Part shown: positions 43,555 to 52,619 of the stretch, in pieces
Position numbering within the stretch: position 1 is the stretch's first letter
How the letters are laid out: every line of letters begins with the position of its first letter
NCBI RefSeq assembly: GCF_039541955.1
Contig: NZ_BAABHF010000009.1
Location: 434,001-498,000 of the forward strand
Direction of reading: 5' to 3'
Origin: Actinoallomurus oryzae
GTDB taxonomy: Bacteria > Actinomycetota > Actinomycetes > Streptosporangiales > Streptosporangiaceae
DNA length: 64,000 nt
Translations under genes and position numbers: made by a program
Notes under the pieces: generated by a model
Told to the model about the DNA's origin: nothing
The model's input: only the letters and a program-made list of their open reading frames with translations
Databases searched by the model: none

Positions 43555-46152
43555 GTGGACTACAAACGGACCGAGAAGAGCCAGGAGGCGCTCTCCGCCG
43601 CCCTGCGCCGGGCGGCGACCGAAGGGCACCCGCACGTCGAGCCCGCTCATCTGCTCGTCGGGCTGCTGTCGCAGGGTGAAGGCACCGTACAGCGCCTGCT
43701 GAAGGAGGTCGGCGCCGATCCGCAGGCGCTGCGCCGCCAGGCCGAGGAGCAGATCGCCGCGCTGCCGAAGGCCGCGGGCGCCACGGTCGGCGCGCCGGAG
43801 ACCTCGCGGGCGCTGCTGGTGGTGCTGAACACCGCGGCCAACCGCGCCCGGCAGCTCGATGACGAGTTCATCTCGACCGAGCACCTGCTCGTGGCCCTGG
43901 CGGCCGACGGCGGGCCGGTCGCGAAGCTGCTGCGCGAGGCCGGCGCGACCCCCGACGCCCTGCTGGAGGCGTTCCCCAGGGTCCGCGGAAACGCCCGCGT
44001 GACCAGCGAGAACCCCGAAGACACCTACCAGGCGCTGGAGAAGTACGGCGTCGACCTGACCGAGCAGGCCCAGGCGGGCAAACTCGACCCGGTCATCGGC
44101 CGTGACAACGAGATCCGCCGCGTCGTGCAGGTCCTGTCGCGGCGCACGAAGAACAACCCGGTGCTGATCGGCGAGCCGGGCGTGGGCAAGACCGCGGTGG
44201 TCGAGGGCCTCGCCCAGCGCATCGTCGACGGCGACGTCCCGGACACGCTGAAGAACAAGCGGCTCGTGGCGCTCGACCTCGGTGCGATGGTCGCCGGCGC
44301 GAAGTTCCGCGGCGAGTTCGAGGAGCGCCTCAAGGCGGTCCTGAGCGAGATCAAGCAGAGCGACGGGCAGATCGTCACCTTCATCGACGAGCTGCACACC
44401 GTGGTCGGCGCGGGCGCGGCCGAGGGGTCGATGGACGCGGGCAACATGCTCAAGCCCATGCTGGCCCGCGGCGAACTGCGCATGATCGGCGCGACCACGC
44501 TGGACGAATACCGCGAGCGGATCGAGAAGGACCCGGCGCTGGAGCGCCGGTTCCAGCAGATCTTCGTCGGCGAGCCGTCGGTCACGGACACCGTCGCGAT
44601 CCTGCGCGGGCTCAAGGGCCGGTACGAAGCACACCACGAGGTGGTGATCACCGACGCGGCGCTCGTCGCCGCGGCGGCGCTCTCCGACCGGTACATCACC
44701 GCCCGGTTCCTGCCGGACAAGGCGATCGACCTGATCGACGAGGCCGCGTCCCGGCTGCGCATGGAGATCAACTCGCGGCCGGTCGAGGTCGACGAGCTCC
44801 AGCGTGTCGTCGACCGGCTGGAGATGGAGCAGCACCAGCTCAGCAAGGAGTCCGACGCGCCCTCTCAGCAGCGTCTCGAGCGGATCAAGGCCGAGCTCGC
44901 CGACCGCAAGGAGCAGCTCAACGACCTGAACGCGCGCTGGCACGCGGAGAAGGAGGGCCTCAACAAGGTCGGTGAGCTGAAGAAGCGCATCGACGAGGCC
45001 GAGAGCCGGCGGGAGCAGGCCTTCCGCCAGGCGCAGATCGACGGCGACTGGAAGCCGCCGAGCGACATCGCGATCGAGATCGAGCGGCTCCAGGACGAGC
45101 TCGAGACCGCGGCGGAGGCCGCCAACAACCCCAACGCCATGGTCAAGCGGGAGGTCACCGCCGACGACGTGGCCGAGGTGGTCGGCGCCTGGACCGGCAT
45201 CCCGGCCGGGCGTCTGCTCGAGGGCGAGACGGCCAAGCTGCTGCGCATGGAAGAGGAACTGGGCCGCCGCCTGATCGGCCAGTCGAACGCCGTCCGGGCC
45301 GTCTCCGACGCCGTACGCCGGGCGCGGGCGGGCGTCGCCGACCCCGACCGGCCCACGGGCTCGTTCCTGTTCCTCGGCCCGACCGGTGTCGGCAAGACCG
45401 AGCTGGCCAAGGCGCTGGCGGACTTCCTGTTCGACGACGAGCGGGCCATGGTGCGCATCGACATGAGCGAGTACGGCGAGAAGCACTCCGTCGCCCGGCT
45501 CGTCGGCGCGCCTCCCGGCTACGTCGGATACGAGGAGGGCGGTCAGCTCACCGAGACGGTCCGCCGCCGGCCGTACTGCGTCGTGCTGCTGGACGAGGTC
45601 GAAAAGGCCCACCCCGAGGTCTTCGACGTGCTGCTGCAGGTGCTGGACGACGGACGGCTGACCGACGGCCAGGGCCGTACGGTCGACTTCCGCAACACGA
45701 TCCTGATCATGACGTCGAACCTCGGCTCGCAGTTCCTGGTCGACCCGTCGCTGGACAACGGGGCCCGGCGCGACGCCGTGATGGGCGCGGTCCGGGCGAA
45801 CTTCAAACCGGAGTTCCTCAACCGCCTCGACGACGTGATCATCTTCGACGCGCTGTCCACCGAGGAGCTGACGAAGATCGTCGATCTCCAGGTCGACCGG
45901 CTCGCCGCGCGCCTGGCCGACCGCCGCCTGACGCTGACGGTGACCGACGCGGCCCGCGACTGGCTGGCGCTGACCGGCTACGACCCGGCGTACGGCGCCA
46001 GGCCGCTCCGCCGGCTCGTGCAGAGCGCCATCGGCGACCAGCTCGCCCGCGAGCTGCTGGCGGGCGAGATCCGCGACGGCGACGAGGTCGTCGTGGACGC
46101 CGACCCGACGGCCGACCGCCTGACCGTCAAGCCCACCGTCCCGGCCGCCTGA
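43555..46152 (+). CDS. clpB: ATP-dependent disaggregase ClpB
   Basis: 865 residues from GTG 43555, directly after the hspR stop. Clp N-domain repeats (SQEALSAALRRAATEGHPHV, DEFISTEHLLVALAADGG); first AAA+ module with GEPGVGKT (about 206-213) and VTFIDELHTVVGAG; the ClpB middle coiled coil (about 400-520: ELQRVVDRLEMEQHQLSKES onward); second AAA+ module with GPTGVGKT (about 608-615) and VVLLDEVEKAHPEVFDVLLQ. No ClpP-binding loop is expected in this class. It resolves aggregates together with DnaK. Last gene of the operon. Confidence 0.97.
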   Translation: MDYKRTEKSQEALSAALRRAATEGHPHVEPAHLLVGLLSQGEGTVQRLLKEVGADPQALRRQAEEQIAALPKAAGATVGAPETSRALLVVLNTAANRARQLDDEFISTEHLLVALAADGGPVAKLLREAGATPDALLEAFPRVRGNARVTSENPEDTYQALEKYGVDLTEQAQAGKLDPVIGRDNEIRRVVQVLSRRTKNNPVLIGEPGVGKTAVVEGLAQRIVDGDVPDTLKNKRLVALDLGAMVAGAKFRGEFEERLKAVLSEIKQSDGQIVTFIDELHTVVGAGAAEGSMDAGNMLKPMLARGELRMIGATTLDEYRERIEKDPALERRFQQIFVGEPSVTDTVAILRGLKGRYEAHHEVVITDAALVAAAALSDRYITARFLPDKAIDLIDEAASRLRMEINSRPVEVDELQRVVDRLEMEQHQLSKESDAPSQQRLERIKAELADRKEQLNDLNARWHAEKEGLNKVGELKKRIDEAESRREQAFRQAQIDGDWKPPSDIAIEIERLQDELETAAEAANNPNAMVKREVTADDVAEVVGAWTGIPAGRLLEGETAKLLRMEEELGRRLIGQSNAVRAVSDAVRRARAGVADPDRPTGSFLFLGPTGVGKTELAKALADFLFDDERAMVRIDMSEYGEKHSVARLVGAPPGYVGYEEGGQLTETVRRRPYCVVLLDEVEKAHPEVFDVLLQVLDDGRLTDGQGRTVDFRNTILIMTSNLGSQFLVDPSLDNGARRDAVMGAVRANFKPEFLNRLDDVIIFDALSTEELTKIVDLQVDRLAARLADRRLTLTVTDAARDWLALTGYDPAYGARPLRRLVQSAIGDQLARELLAGEIRDGDEVVVDADPTADRLTVKPTVPAA

Positions 46153-46274
46153 CCCGTCCACGCGCAGTGCGCGGGGGAATGACGTCCGCTCGCCCCTGAT
46201 GCGGTCGGTCGATCGCCGGGACGGGTCAGCACTCGTTTCGGGCACGCCCTGCGGGCGTGCCCGAAGCAGGGAGG

Positions 46275-46664
46275 TCAGGAATCCGGGTCGGCGGGTGGGA
46301 GTTCACAGAGCTTCTCTCCGCTCGCGATGTCCGCGAGAACGCGCTGCAGCTGTTGTATCCGCTGGTTGGCCTCTGTCATGAGGCGCACGGTCAGGCGCTG
46401 CCAGTCGGCGAGTTCCGGCTCGGCGGGGAGTTCGGCGAAGAGCTCCCCGACCTCAGCGATGGACAGACCGACGCGTTGGGCCACACGGATGATCTTTGTC
46501 CGGCAGATATCGGGTTCACGGAATCGGCGTTGGTTGCCGGCGGTACGTTCGCCGGTGAGCAGGCCGTGGGCCTCGTAGAACCGCACGGCCGAGGGTGCCA
46601 CCCCACTGGCGCGTGCCAGGTCCCCGACTGACAAGTACGCCTGCTCGGTGACGCCGGCCGTCAT
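46275..46664 (-). CDS. MerR-family transcriptional regulator
   Basis: 129 residues from ATG 46664. YLSVGDLARASGVAPSAVRF and YEAHGLLTGERTAGNQRRF make the winged helix. IIRVAQRVGLSIAEVGELFA and a C-terminal coiled coil follow. The sequence is SoxR-like in its DNA-binding half, but the CX2CXCX5C iron-sulfur cluster of SoxR is missing (only one Cys, KLCEL, near the end), so it is not a redox SoxR. It is divergent from an oxidoreductase, with a clean dyad between the genes. Confidence 0.88.
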   Translation of the reverse strand: MTAGVTEQAYLSVGDLARASGVAPSAVRFYEAHGLLTGERTAGNQRRFREPDICRTKIIRVAQRVGLSIAEVGELFAELPAEPELADWQRLTVRLMTEANQRIQQLQRVLADIASGEKLCELPPADPDS

Positions 46665-46686
46665 GGTGAACTCCCACACGCTTGAC

Positions 46687-46702
46687 TTCAACCAATGTTG
46701 AA
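46687..46702. promoter_or_regulatory. MerR-type operator dyad
   Basis: TTCAAC-CAAT-GTTGAA, a perfect 6-4-6 inverted repeat, lies 22 nt upstream of the MerR-family start and about 64 nt from the divergent oxidoreductase start. CTTGAC immediately to its left could be a -35 box. This is the expected site for activation or repression of both genes. Confidence 0.7.
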
Positions 46703-46765
46703 CTCCTAGCGTAACGGGCACCGCGAAGCGAGAGCCAGCGGTCAGCCCTGTTGGGAGAACGGCGC

Positions 46766-47749
46766 GTGGGCGTGGTGCGTGCAGCGACGGTGTCGAGGTT
46801 CGGTGGGCCGGAGGTGTTCGAACTGGTCGAGACGCCCGATCCGGTGCCGGGCGCCGGGGAGGTCCTGGTCGGTGTTGAGGTGATCGACACCCTGTGGCTG
46901 GAGACGATGGTGCGCTCAGGGGCGGGCCAGGGCTTTTGGCCGATGCGCCCGCCGTACGTGCCGGGAAACGGGGTCGCCGGTCGCGTTGTGCGGGTCGGTG
47001 CGGGTGTCGACCAGAGTCTGCGTGGTCGCCGAGTGGTGGCTCATACCGGTGGGGAGGGCGGTTACGCCGATCGTGTCGTGGTCGCGGTGGAGGCGGCGGT
47101 GGCGGTGCCCGACGGCGTTGACCTCACGGTGGCCGCGGCCTTGTTGCATGACGGAGTGACGGCGCTGGCCCTGTTCGACACGGCGAAGGTCGGCCCGCGC
47201 GACGGAGTGCTCGTGATCGGTGCCAGCGGTGGCCTGGGGTTGCTGTGTGTGCAACTCGCCCGTGCCCGCGCGGCGAAGGTGGTCGCGGTCGCCCGTGGCG
47301 CGAAGCTGGAGCGGGTCGCACGGCTCGGTCCCGACGCGTTGATCGACTCTGCTCGGCCGGACTGGGTGGAGCAGGCACGGGCGGTGTTCGGCGAGCACGG
47401 CGCCGACGTCGTGCTGGACAATGTCGGCGGCGCGCTCGGTGAGGCCGGCTTCACACTCACCGCCCGCGCGGGACGGTTCTCCGCCCACGGCATGCCCAGC
47501 GGGCGTTTCGCGAGTATCGACCGGCGGGCCGCCGACGAGCGAGAGGTCTCGGTGACCGGTATCGAGGCGGTGCAATTGTCCGACCGCGACCGCACGCGCT
47601 ATGTCGAGCAGGCGCTGCGCGAGGCCGCCGCAGGCGTGATCGCACCGGTCATCGGACAGACGTTCCCGCTCGAGCGGGCCGGGGCGGCGCACGCCGCCAT
47701 CGAGGGCCGCACCGCGTTCGGCAAGACCCTGATCACCACCGGCGTGTGA
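46766..47749 (+). CDS. zinc-free medium-chain oxidoreductase (quinone reductase-like)
   Basis: About 327 residues from GTG 46766, with GGGAG 8 nt upstream (a TTG at 46751 is an alternative). GroES-like domain AATVSRFGGPEVFELVETPD and PYVPGNGVAGRVVRVGAGVD; NADPH-binding loop GVLVIGASGGLGLLCVQLAR; LIDSARPDWVEQARAVFGEH and ADVVLDNVGGALGEAG in the Rossmann half. No zinc ligands. The divergent MerR-like regulator suggests induction by an electrophile or aromatic compound. Confidence 0.88.
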   Translation: MGVVRAATVSRFGGPEVFELVETPDPVPGAGEVLVGVEVIDTLWLETMVRSGAGQGFWPMRPPYVPGNGVAGRVVRVGAGVDQSLRGRRVVAHTGGEGGYADRVVVAVEAAVAVPDGVDLTVAAALLHDGVTALALFDTAKVGPRDGVLVIGASGGLGLLCVQLARARAAKVVAVARGAKLERVARLGPDALIDSARPDWVEQARAVFGEHGADVVLDNVGGALGEAGFTLTARAGRFSAHGMPSGRFASIDRRAADEREVSVTGIEAVQLSDRDRTRYVEQALREAAAGVIAPVIGQTFPLERAGAAHAAIEGRTAFGKTLITTGV

Positions 47750-47838
47750 TCCGAAGCAGGAGGGGCATCCGCCATGGAAACCGATCGCTACCCACATGAA
47801 GTGAGTGCGTCCGCGCGCGATGTGGCGTAATCAGATAC

Positions 47839-49419
47839 ATGCCCCAACTCGTCGTAGGCCCCCTGCTCCGCCACGTCGGGCCGGACACCGCCGCGATCTG
47901 GCTCGAAACCGACCAGCCGTGTGACGTGCGCGTGCTCGACGCGACCGCCCCGACGTTCACCGTCCACGGGCACCACTACGCGCTCGTCCAGGTCGAGGGC
48001 CTGGCCCCCGGCTCGGACACCGAGTACGAGGTCGCGCTCGACGGCGAGACCGTCTGGCCCGAGCCCGGCTCACCGCCCAGCCGGATCCGGATCCCCGAGC
48101 CCGGCGCCCGGCAGCGGATCGCCTTCGGGTCGTGCCGCGTCGCCCCCGGTGTGGAGAGCATCCACGGGCCGGACGCGCTCGGCGCGTTCGCGCGGCGGCT
48201 GGCGGACGGGCACGAGTGGCCCGACCTGCTGCTGATGGTCGGCGACCAGGTCTACGCCGACGAGACCGGGCCGGAGATGCGGGAGTTCATCAAGGGCCGC
48301 CGCGACACCGGCGAACCTCCCGGCCTCGAGGTCGCCGACTACGAGGAGTACGCCCGGCTGTACCGGCTCGCCTGGACCGACGACGCGATGGTGCGGTGGC
48401 TGCTGTCCACCGTGCCCAGCCTGATGATCTTCGACGACCACGACATCCGGGACGACTGGAACACCTCCGCGGCCTGGCTGCGCGACATCCGCGCCCGGTC
48501 CTGGTGGCACGACCGGATCACCGGCGGGCTCGGGGCGTACTGGATCTACCAGCATCTGGGCAACATGTCGGCGGCCGAGCGGACCGCGGACCCGGTCTAC
48601 CGGCGGGTGCTGGCGGCGGACGGCGATGCCGGGCCGATCGTCGACGAGTTCGCCGTACGCGCTGACGAGCAGCCGGACGGCACCCGGTGGAGCTACGCCC
48701 ACGACTACGGGCGTACGCGACTCGTCGTGGTCGACAGCCGCTGCGGGCGGGTGCTCCACGACGGCCGGCGGTCGATGCTGGACGACACCGAGCTGGCGTG
48801 GGTGCAGGAACAGTGCCGCGGCGACGTCGACCACCTCATCGTCGCCACCTCGCTGCCGTTCCTGCTACCGGCCACCATCCACCATCTGGAGTCGTTCGAC
48901 GAGGCGATCGCGGGCGGCGCGTGGGGGCGCCGCCTCGCCCGGCTCGGCGAGAGGGTCCGCCAGGGCGCCGACCTGGAGCACTGGGCCGCGTTCGAGGCGT
49001 CCTTCCGCGCGCTCGCCGACACGCTCCTGGAGGTCGCGCGGCGAGAGGGCGGCCCGCACAGCATCACGCTGCTCTCCGGGGACGTCCACTACTCCTACCT
49101 CGCGCGGGTCGCCGGCACCGGCACACCGATCTCCCAGGTGGTCTGCTCGCCGATGCGCAACCACCTGCCGCTGAAGTTCCGGCTGCTCCAGCGCGCGGCG
49201 TACGGGCGGCTCACCGACGGGCCGGCCCGCGCCCTCGCCCGGCTCGCCCGGGTGCCCAGGGCCCCGATGAGATGGCGGCTGAGCCACGGCCCCTGGTTCG
49301 ACAACGCCGTCGCCACGCTCGCGGTGGACGGGTCCACGGCGACCGTACGCTGGGAGGCCGTCGGCCCCGACGGGGCGCTCCGCGAACTCGACCACGCGTC
49401 CCTGTCGAAGGTCCTCTGA
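47839..49419 (+). CDS. PhoD-like metallophosphatase
   Basis: 526 residues. An N-terminal beta domain (PQLVVGPLLRHVGPDTAAIW, YALVQVEGLAPGSDTEYEV) resembles the Fn3-like lead of PhoD relatives. The metallophosphoesterase core has IAFGSCRVAP, LLMVGDQVYADETGP, SLMIFDDHDIRDDWN and ITLLSGDVHYSYLARV, i.e. the Asp, Asn/His and His metal ligands in order. No signal peptide is visible, so it is probably cytoplasmic, unlike secreted PhoD. Likely a phosphodiesterase of unknown substrate. Confidence 0.88.
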   Translation: MPQLVVGPLLRHVGPDTAAIWLETDQPCDVRVLDATAPTFTVHGHHYALVQVEGLAPGSDTEYEVALDGETVWPEPGSPPSRIRIPEPGARQRIAFGSCRVAPGVESIHGPDALGAFARRLADGHEWPDLLLMVGDQVYADETGPEMREFIKGRRDTGEPPGLEVADYEEYARLYRLAWTDDAMVRWLLSTVPSLMIFDDHDIRDDWNTSAAWLRDIRARSWWHDRITGGLGAYWIYQHLGNMSAAERTADPVYRRVLAADGDAGPIVDEFAVRADEQPDGTRWSYAHDYGRTRLVVVDSRCGRVLHDGRRSMLDDTELAWVQEQCRGDVDHLIVATSLPFLLPATIHHLESFDEAIAGGAWGRRLARLGERVRQGADLEHWAAFEASFRALADTLLEVARREGGPHSITLLSGDVHYSYLARVAGTGTPISQVVCSPMRNHLPLKFRLLQRAAYGRLTDGPARALARLARVPRAPMRWRLSHGPWFDNAVATLAVDGSTATVRWEAVGPDGALRELDHASLSKVL

Positions 49420-49558
49420 GGGCGGCTCCGCCGCTCAGCGGGTCGGGGCCGCCGTCGCTCCCTCTTCCGTCTCGGCGATCTCGGCGAAGCGCTTCTCCGC
49501 CGAGGCGCTGGGCCGGTATACATTTCGGGACTTATCCGTCGCCGGAAGGCTGGTCTCG

Positions 49559-50350
49559 ATGTCGATCCCCGGCACCCCGCCAGGTTGGCCACCGCAAAAT
49601 GGCCCGCGCTTCGGACCTGGAATGCCTCCCGGCGGACCTCAAGTGCCTCCCGGCGGGCCTCCCATGCCTCCCGGCGGGCCTCCCATGCCTCCGGGCGGGC
49701 CTCCGGCGCCTCCCGGAATGCCGCCGGGGCGTCCGCTTCCGTCCGCGTCTCCCGCCCGGAAGCCGCCGGTCGCTCTGATCGTCATCGCCGCGCTCGTCGT
49801 GCTCGTCGGGGGTGGTGGCGGCGTCTACCTGGCGACGATCTCCGGCGGCGCCTATCCGAAGGTCATCTGGGCCTGTGCGCTGCTCCCCGCCGCCGACGCC
49901 GCGACGCTCGTGCCGCACGGCCTGCCCAAGGGGAGTCCGCCCGGCGACGGCGACGGCGAGTCCACCTGCACGTGGAGCAACCTGGTCGCGGTGAACGCCG
50001 GGCTGGAGAAGACGAGCGCCAACCTGACCGTCCGCGCGCGGCGGACCGGGCGTGGCCTGCTGCGCTCCGCGGAGAGCAACGCGCATCAGTGGCTCGTCTC
50101 CGAGACGGACGGCAGCAGTGCCGTACGGTCCGCGGGCACGCCGGTGTCCGGCTACGGCGACGAGGCGATGCGTGTGCCCAAGGCGTTCGGCGGGGAGTTC
50201 GACTCGATCGTGTTCCGGGACAGCAATGTCGTCGTCGAGGTCGCGGTGGAGCTCGACGACCACCCCGGCGCCCAGACGTCGGAGGCGTGGAGCCGTACAC
50301 AGCGGGCCGCCTCGCTGACCGCGCGGCAGCTGCAGAGGCTACGCGGCTGA
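49559..50350 (+). CDS. membrane-anchored protein with Pro/Gly-rich repeat N-terminus
   Basis: 263 residues. Residues 1-67 are Pro/Gly/Met-rich with repeats of the form PPGGPPM. A transmembrane helix (VALIVIAALVVLVGGGGGVY, about 70-90) follows, then an extracytoplasmic domain beginning KVIWACALLPAADAATLVPH with a later CTWSN, a Cys pair typical of DUF3558-like secreted domains in actinomycetes (tentative). The repeats are coding, codon-level duplications. Function unknown; the cytoplasmic Pro-rich stretch could bind partners. Confidence 0.72.
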   Translation: MSIPGTPPGWPPQNGPRFGPGMPPGGPQVPPGGPPMPPGGPPMPPGGPPAPPGMPPGRPLPSASPARKPPVALIVIAALVVLVGGGGGVYLATISGGAYPKVIWACALLPAADAATLVPHGLPKGSPPGDGDGESTCTWSNLVAVNAGLEKTSANLTVRARRTGRGLLRSAESNAHQWLVSETDGSSAVRSAGTPVSGYGDEAMRVPKAFGGEFDSIVFRDSNVVVEVAVELDDHPGAQTSEAWSRTQRAASLTARQLQRLRG

Positions 50351-50407
50351 TCGGGGCCCTCCTGTACGGCGAGCCCCCTGACGCGCGACCCGCCGTCCGC
50401 GCCGTGC

Positions 50408-50983
50408 TCAGCGGAACTGGCGGCCTGGCGCGTCGTCGGTCTTCTTGAGCAGCTCGTCCAGCAGCGCGTCGTACCGGTCCTCCGGACGGCGCAGGTCGAG
50501 CCGGCAGCGGTAGCGGATGCGCAGCAGACCCTCAAGGCTCTCCTGGTCGCCCGCCCGCGCCAGATCGGCGCCCTCCGTGGCCCAGTCGTGCGCCGCGACC
50601 AGCTCGCCCTGCTCGTACAGCAGCTCGGCCACCGCGCGGTGGACCTCGGGGTCCTGCGGCGAGTCGGCACGGACCTGTGCGATCAGCCCCCGCGCCTCGT
50701 CCAGCTCACCCAGCTCGAACAGAGCGCCGGCGAGATAGATCCGCGGATCGCCGTAGGTGTCGCCGCCGTCGGCGAGCGCGTCGCGATAGGTCTCCGCCGC
50801 CTTGCCGTGGTCTCCCGCGTGCTGCCACTGCTCACCCGCACGCAGCAACAGGCTGGCGCGTGACACGCCGCCTGAGACCGTCTCGGCGAGCTCGACGAAA
50901 CGCTTCGCCGCCGATGCGTGATCGCCCGTGCGGAGCGTGTCGAACTCCATGTCATCGAGATCGTCTTCGGTCACATGCGTCAC
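50408..50983 (-). CDS. tetratricopeptide-repeat protein
   Basis: 191 residues. Repeated helical pairs with TPR spacing: SRASLLLRAGEQWQHAGDHG, KAAETYRDALADGGDTYGDP, RIYLAGALFELGELDEARGL, EVHRAVAELLYEQGELVAAH. It lacks a signal peptide and catalytic residues, so it is probably a cytoplasmic scaffold. Acidic N-terminus (TEDDLDDMEFD). Convergent with the preceding membrane-protein gene. Confidence 0.8.
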   Translation of the reverse strand: MTHVTEDDLDDMEFDTLRTGDHASAAKRFVELAETVSGGVSRASLLLRAGEQWQHAGDHGKAAETYRDALADGGDTYGDPRIYLAGALFELGELDEARGLIAQVRADSPQDPEVHRAVAELLYEQGELVAAHDWATEGADLARAGDQESLEGLLRIRYRCRLDLRRPEDRYDALLDELLKKTDDAPGRQFR

Positions 50984-51090
50984 CTTCTAGACGCTACCCG
51001 GCGGACCTCCTGCGAATCTGGTCATTTCGCATCATCCCCGCGACACGTCACAAGGGTTCGCCGGACGGGACGGCCCCCGCCGCGAGAAGG

Positions 51091-52293
51091 CTATACGCGG
51101 CGTGAGCGTTCGAGCGCATCCCAGAACCCTCGCCGGAGGGCGTGTCGCACCTCGTCGTGCAGCAGAAAGTCGATCGGCAGCGAGGACCCCTGAAGCAGCC
51201 GGGCCTCAAGGTCTGACGGCATTCGCGGCTTGCGCGCGAGCACGGCCTCGAGCCACAGGGCCGGCGCGTCGCGGGCGACCGACTCGCCGAAATCTTGACC
51301 CTCCTGGTGGGCGGCCTTGACCGCGTCGGAGAGCGTCGGCGTGGACTGCTGCGGCTGCGGCGGGGGGATCTGCTGCGGGCCGGTGTAGGGACCGACGGGC
51401 TGCTGGACGTACTGCGGGCCGCTGTTGTTGCCGTTCGACGACGAGCCTCCCGACGACGGCGGGCTCGACGACGGCGGGGAGCTCGCGGGCTTGGGCGGGA
51501 TGATCGGCGGCGCGGAGTGCGTCGGCGCCGAGCGCAGCGGCGGCACCGGGATCACCGGGCCGGCGGTCGACGGCTGGCCCAGGCCCGACGTGGAGGAGGA
51601 GGACGTGGACGAGCCGCCGAGCTGCGGCGGCGGCGCGGTGATCGGCGTGCTCGGCGGCGGGCTCGAATGCTGTGTCGACGGCTGCAGCGGGGACAGCGCG
51701 CCGCCGGTGGTGCTGCTCCCGTGTCCGTTGGACAGCGGCGGCGAGGAGGTGTCCATGCCGGCCAGCAGGTTGACGTACGGCCGCAGGTGGCCGGAGCCGA
51801 TCTCGATGAGGTCGTCGCACTCGTGGCGGAGCACCCGGGAGATGGTCCAGTTGCCGTCCACCGCGACGTGCAGCACGCTCACGCGGACGCCGTGGTCTTG
51901 GGCGTCGGCGATGACCTGGGCGATGTCCTCGTCGCCGCTGACGACGACGGCGTCGGCGACCCCGCCGTTGCGGGCGAGGGTCATCAGGTCGCGGTGGATC
52001 TCGGTGTCGACGCCCTCACGGCGGCCGGGGCGGATGCGCGAGAGACGGAGCTTGATGCCGGGCAGGTCGGCGAGGGCGTCGTGCTCGGGCGACCGGCGAC
52101 CCTCGACGGTCGCCTCGTACCAGTAGCAGCGCAGCAGCGGCAGGCCGGTCCGCTCACGCGCCAGGTTGCCGAGCAGCTGGAGGAGGCCGGCGTAGTCCCA
52201 CGAGACGGACTCGCGACGGCGGGTTCCGTGCACCGCCATCGCGCCGTCCGCCAGGAGATAGCTGGCATCAACGAACAGCGCGCAGCGATCCAC
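51091..52293 (-). CDS. NYN-domain (PIN-like) ribonuclease candidate
   Basis: About 400 residues from GTG 52293 with AAGGGG upstream (the frame stays open to 52317). NYN domain of the LabA type: DRCALFVDASYLLADGAMAV with the first catalytic Asp, RREGVDTEIHRDLMTLARNG with VD-E, and ADAVVVSGDEDIAQVIADAQ with the SGDED acidic motif. A long Ser/Pro/Gly linker (about 185-330) follows, then a conserved helical C-terminus (ARDAPALWLEAVLARKPRMP, HDEVRHALRRGFWDALERSR). Such proteins are predicted metal-dependent RNases; the linker suggests a flexible two-part protein. Confidence 0.85.
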   Translation of the reverse strand: MDRCALFVDASYLLADGAMAVHGTRRRESVSWDYAGLLQLLGNLARERTGLPLLRCYWYEATVEGRRSPEHDALADLPGIKLRLSRIRPGRREGVDTEIHRDLMTLARNGGVADAVVVSGDEDIAQVIADAQDHGVRVSVLHVAVDGNWTISRVLRHECDDLIEIGSGHLRPYVNLLAGMDTSSPPLSNGHGSSTTGGALSPLQPSTQHSSPPPSTPITAPPPQLGGSSTSSSSTSGLGQPSTAGPVIPVPPLRSAPTHSAPPIIPPKPASSPPSSSPPSSGGSSSNGNNSGPQYVQQPVGPYTGPQQIPPPQPQQSTPTLSDAVKAAHQEGQDFGESVARDAPALWLEAVLARKPRMPSDLEARLLQGSSLPIDFLLHDEVRHALRRGFWDALERSRRV

Positions 52294-52619
52294 GCGACAC
52301 CGCCCCTTCCTCGGCACGAGACCCTATATCGATGACTTACGGGTGAACTTTCGAGCCGGCGAGCGACCTTGGGCAACCAAAGCGTAGTGAAGTCCGCCGC
52401 TGCCGTATGGCGATCCAGTAATTGGAGTCTCCTGAGGACTATGGGGCGAATGCGGCTTACTTCGATTCGGTTGGCAAGACCACTCCGGCGTGTCACGTTG
52501 ACTCGGTCGCTCGACACTGTAGGACGAGTCACCTGACAACACAGTGTGACTTCCGAAGCTCGATAGTCAGTACGTCCGTTCGGCGACGGTATCACCCGAT
52601 TCTGAAGCGGCGGAACATC
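52294..52619. other. intergenic region upstream of the NYN gene
   Basis: About 300 nt without a supported gene, somewhat less GC-rich than its surroundings. It should hold the NYN promoter on the minus strand. A plus-strand TTGACT with TAGGAC 17-18 nt downstream (about 52498-52526) is noted but has no gene to serve. No stable hairpin found. Confidence 0.35.

Noticed and set aside
43537..46245. Very long minus-strand open frame (about 900 codons) opposite clpB, and similar long antisense frames opposite dnaK, grpE/dnaJ and the Fe-S oxidoreductase
   Set aside because: They are mirror frames of highly expressed GC-rich genes: composition-driven, rich in Arg/Val/Leu/Asp without domain motifs, and the sense genes are certain.
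46275..46664. SoxR redox sensor
   Set aside because: The DNA-binding half is SoxR-like, but the four-cysteine iron-sulfur motif is absent.
49619..49740. Tandem CCTCCCGGCGGGCCT-type repeats suggesting a minisatellite or CRISPR
   Set aside because: They are in-frame codon repeats encoding Pro-Gly-Gly-Pro-Pro in a membrane protein; no spacers, and repeat length equals whole codons.
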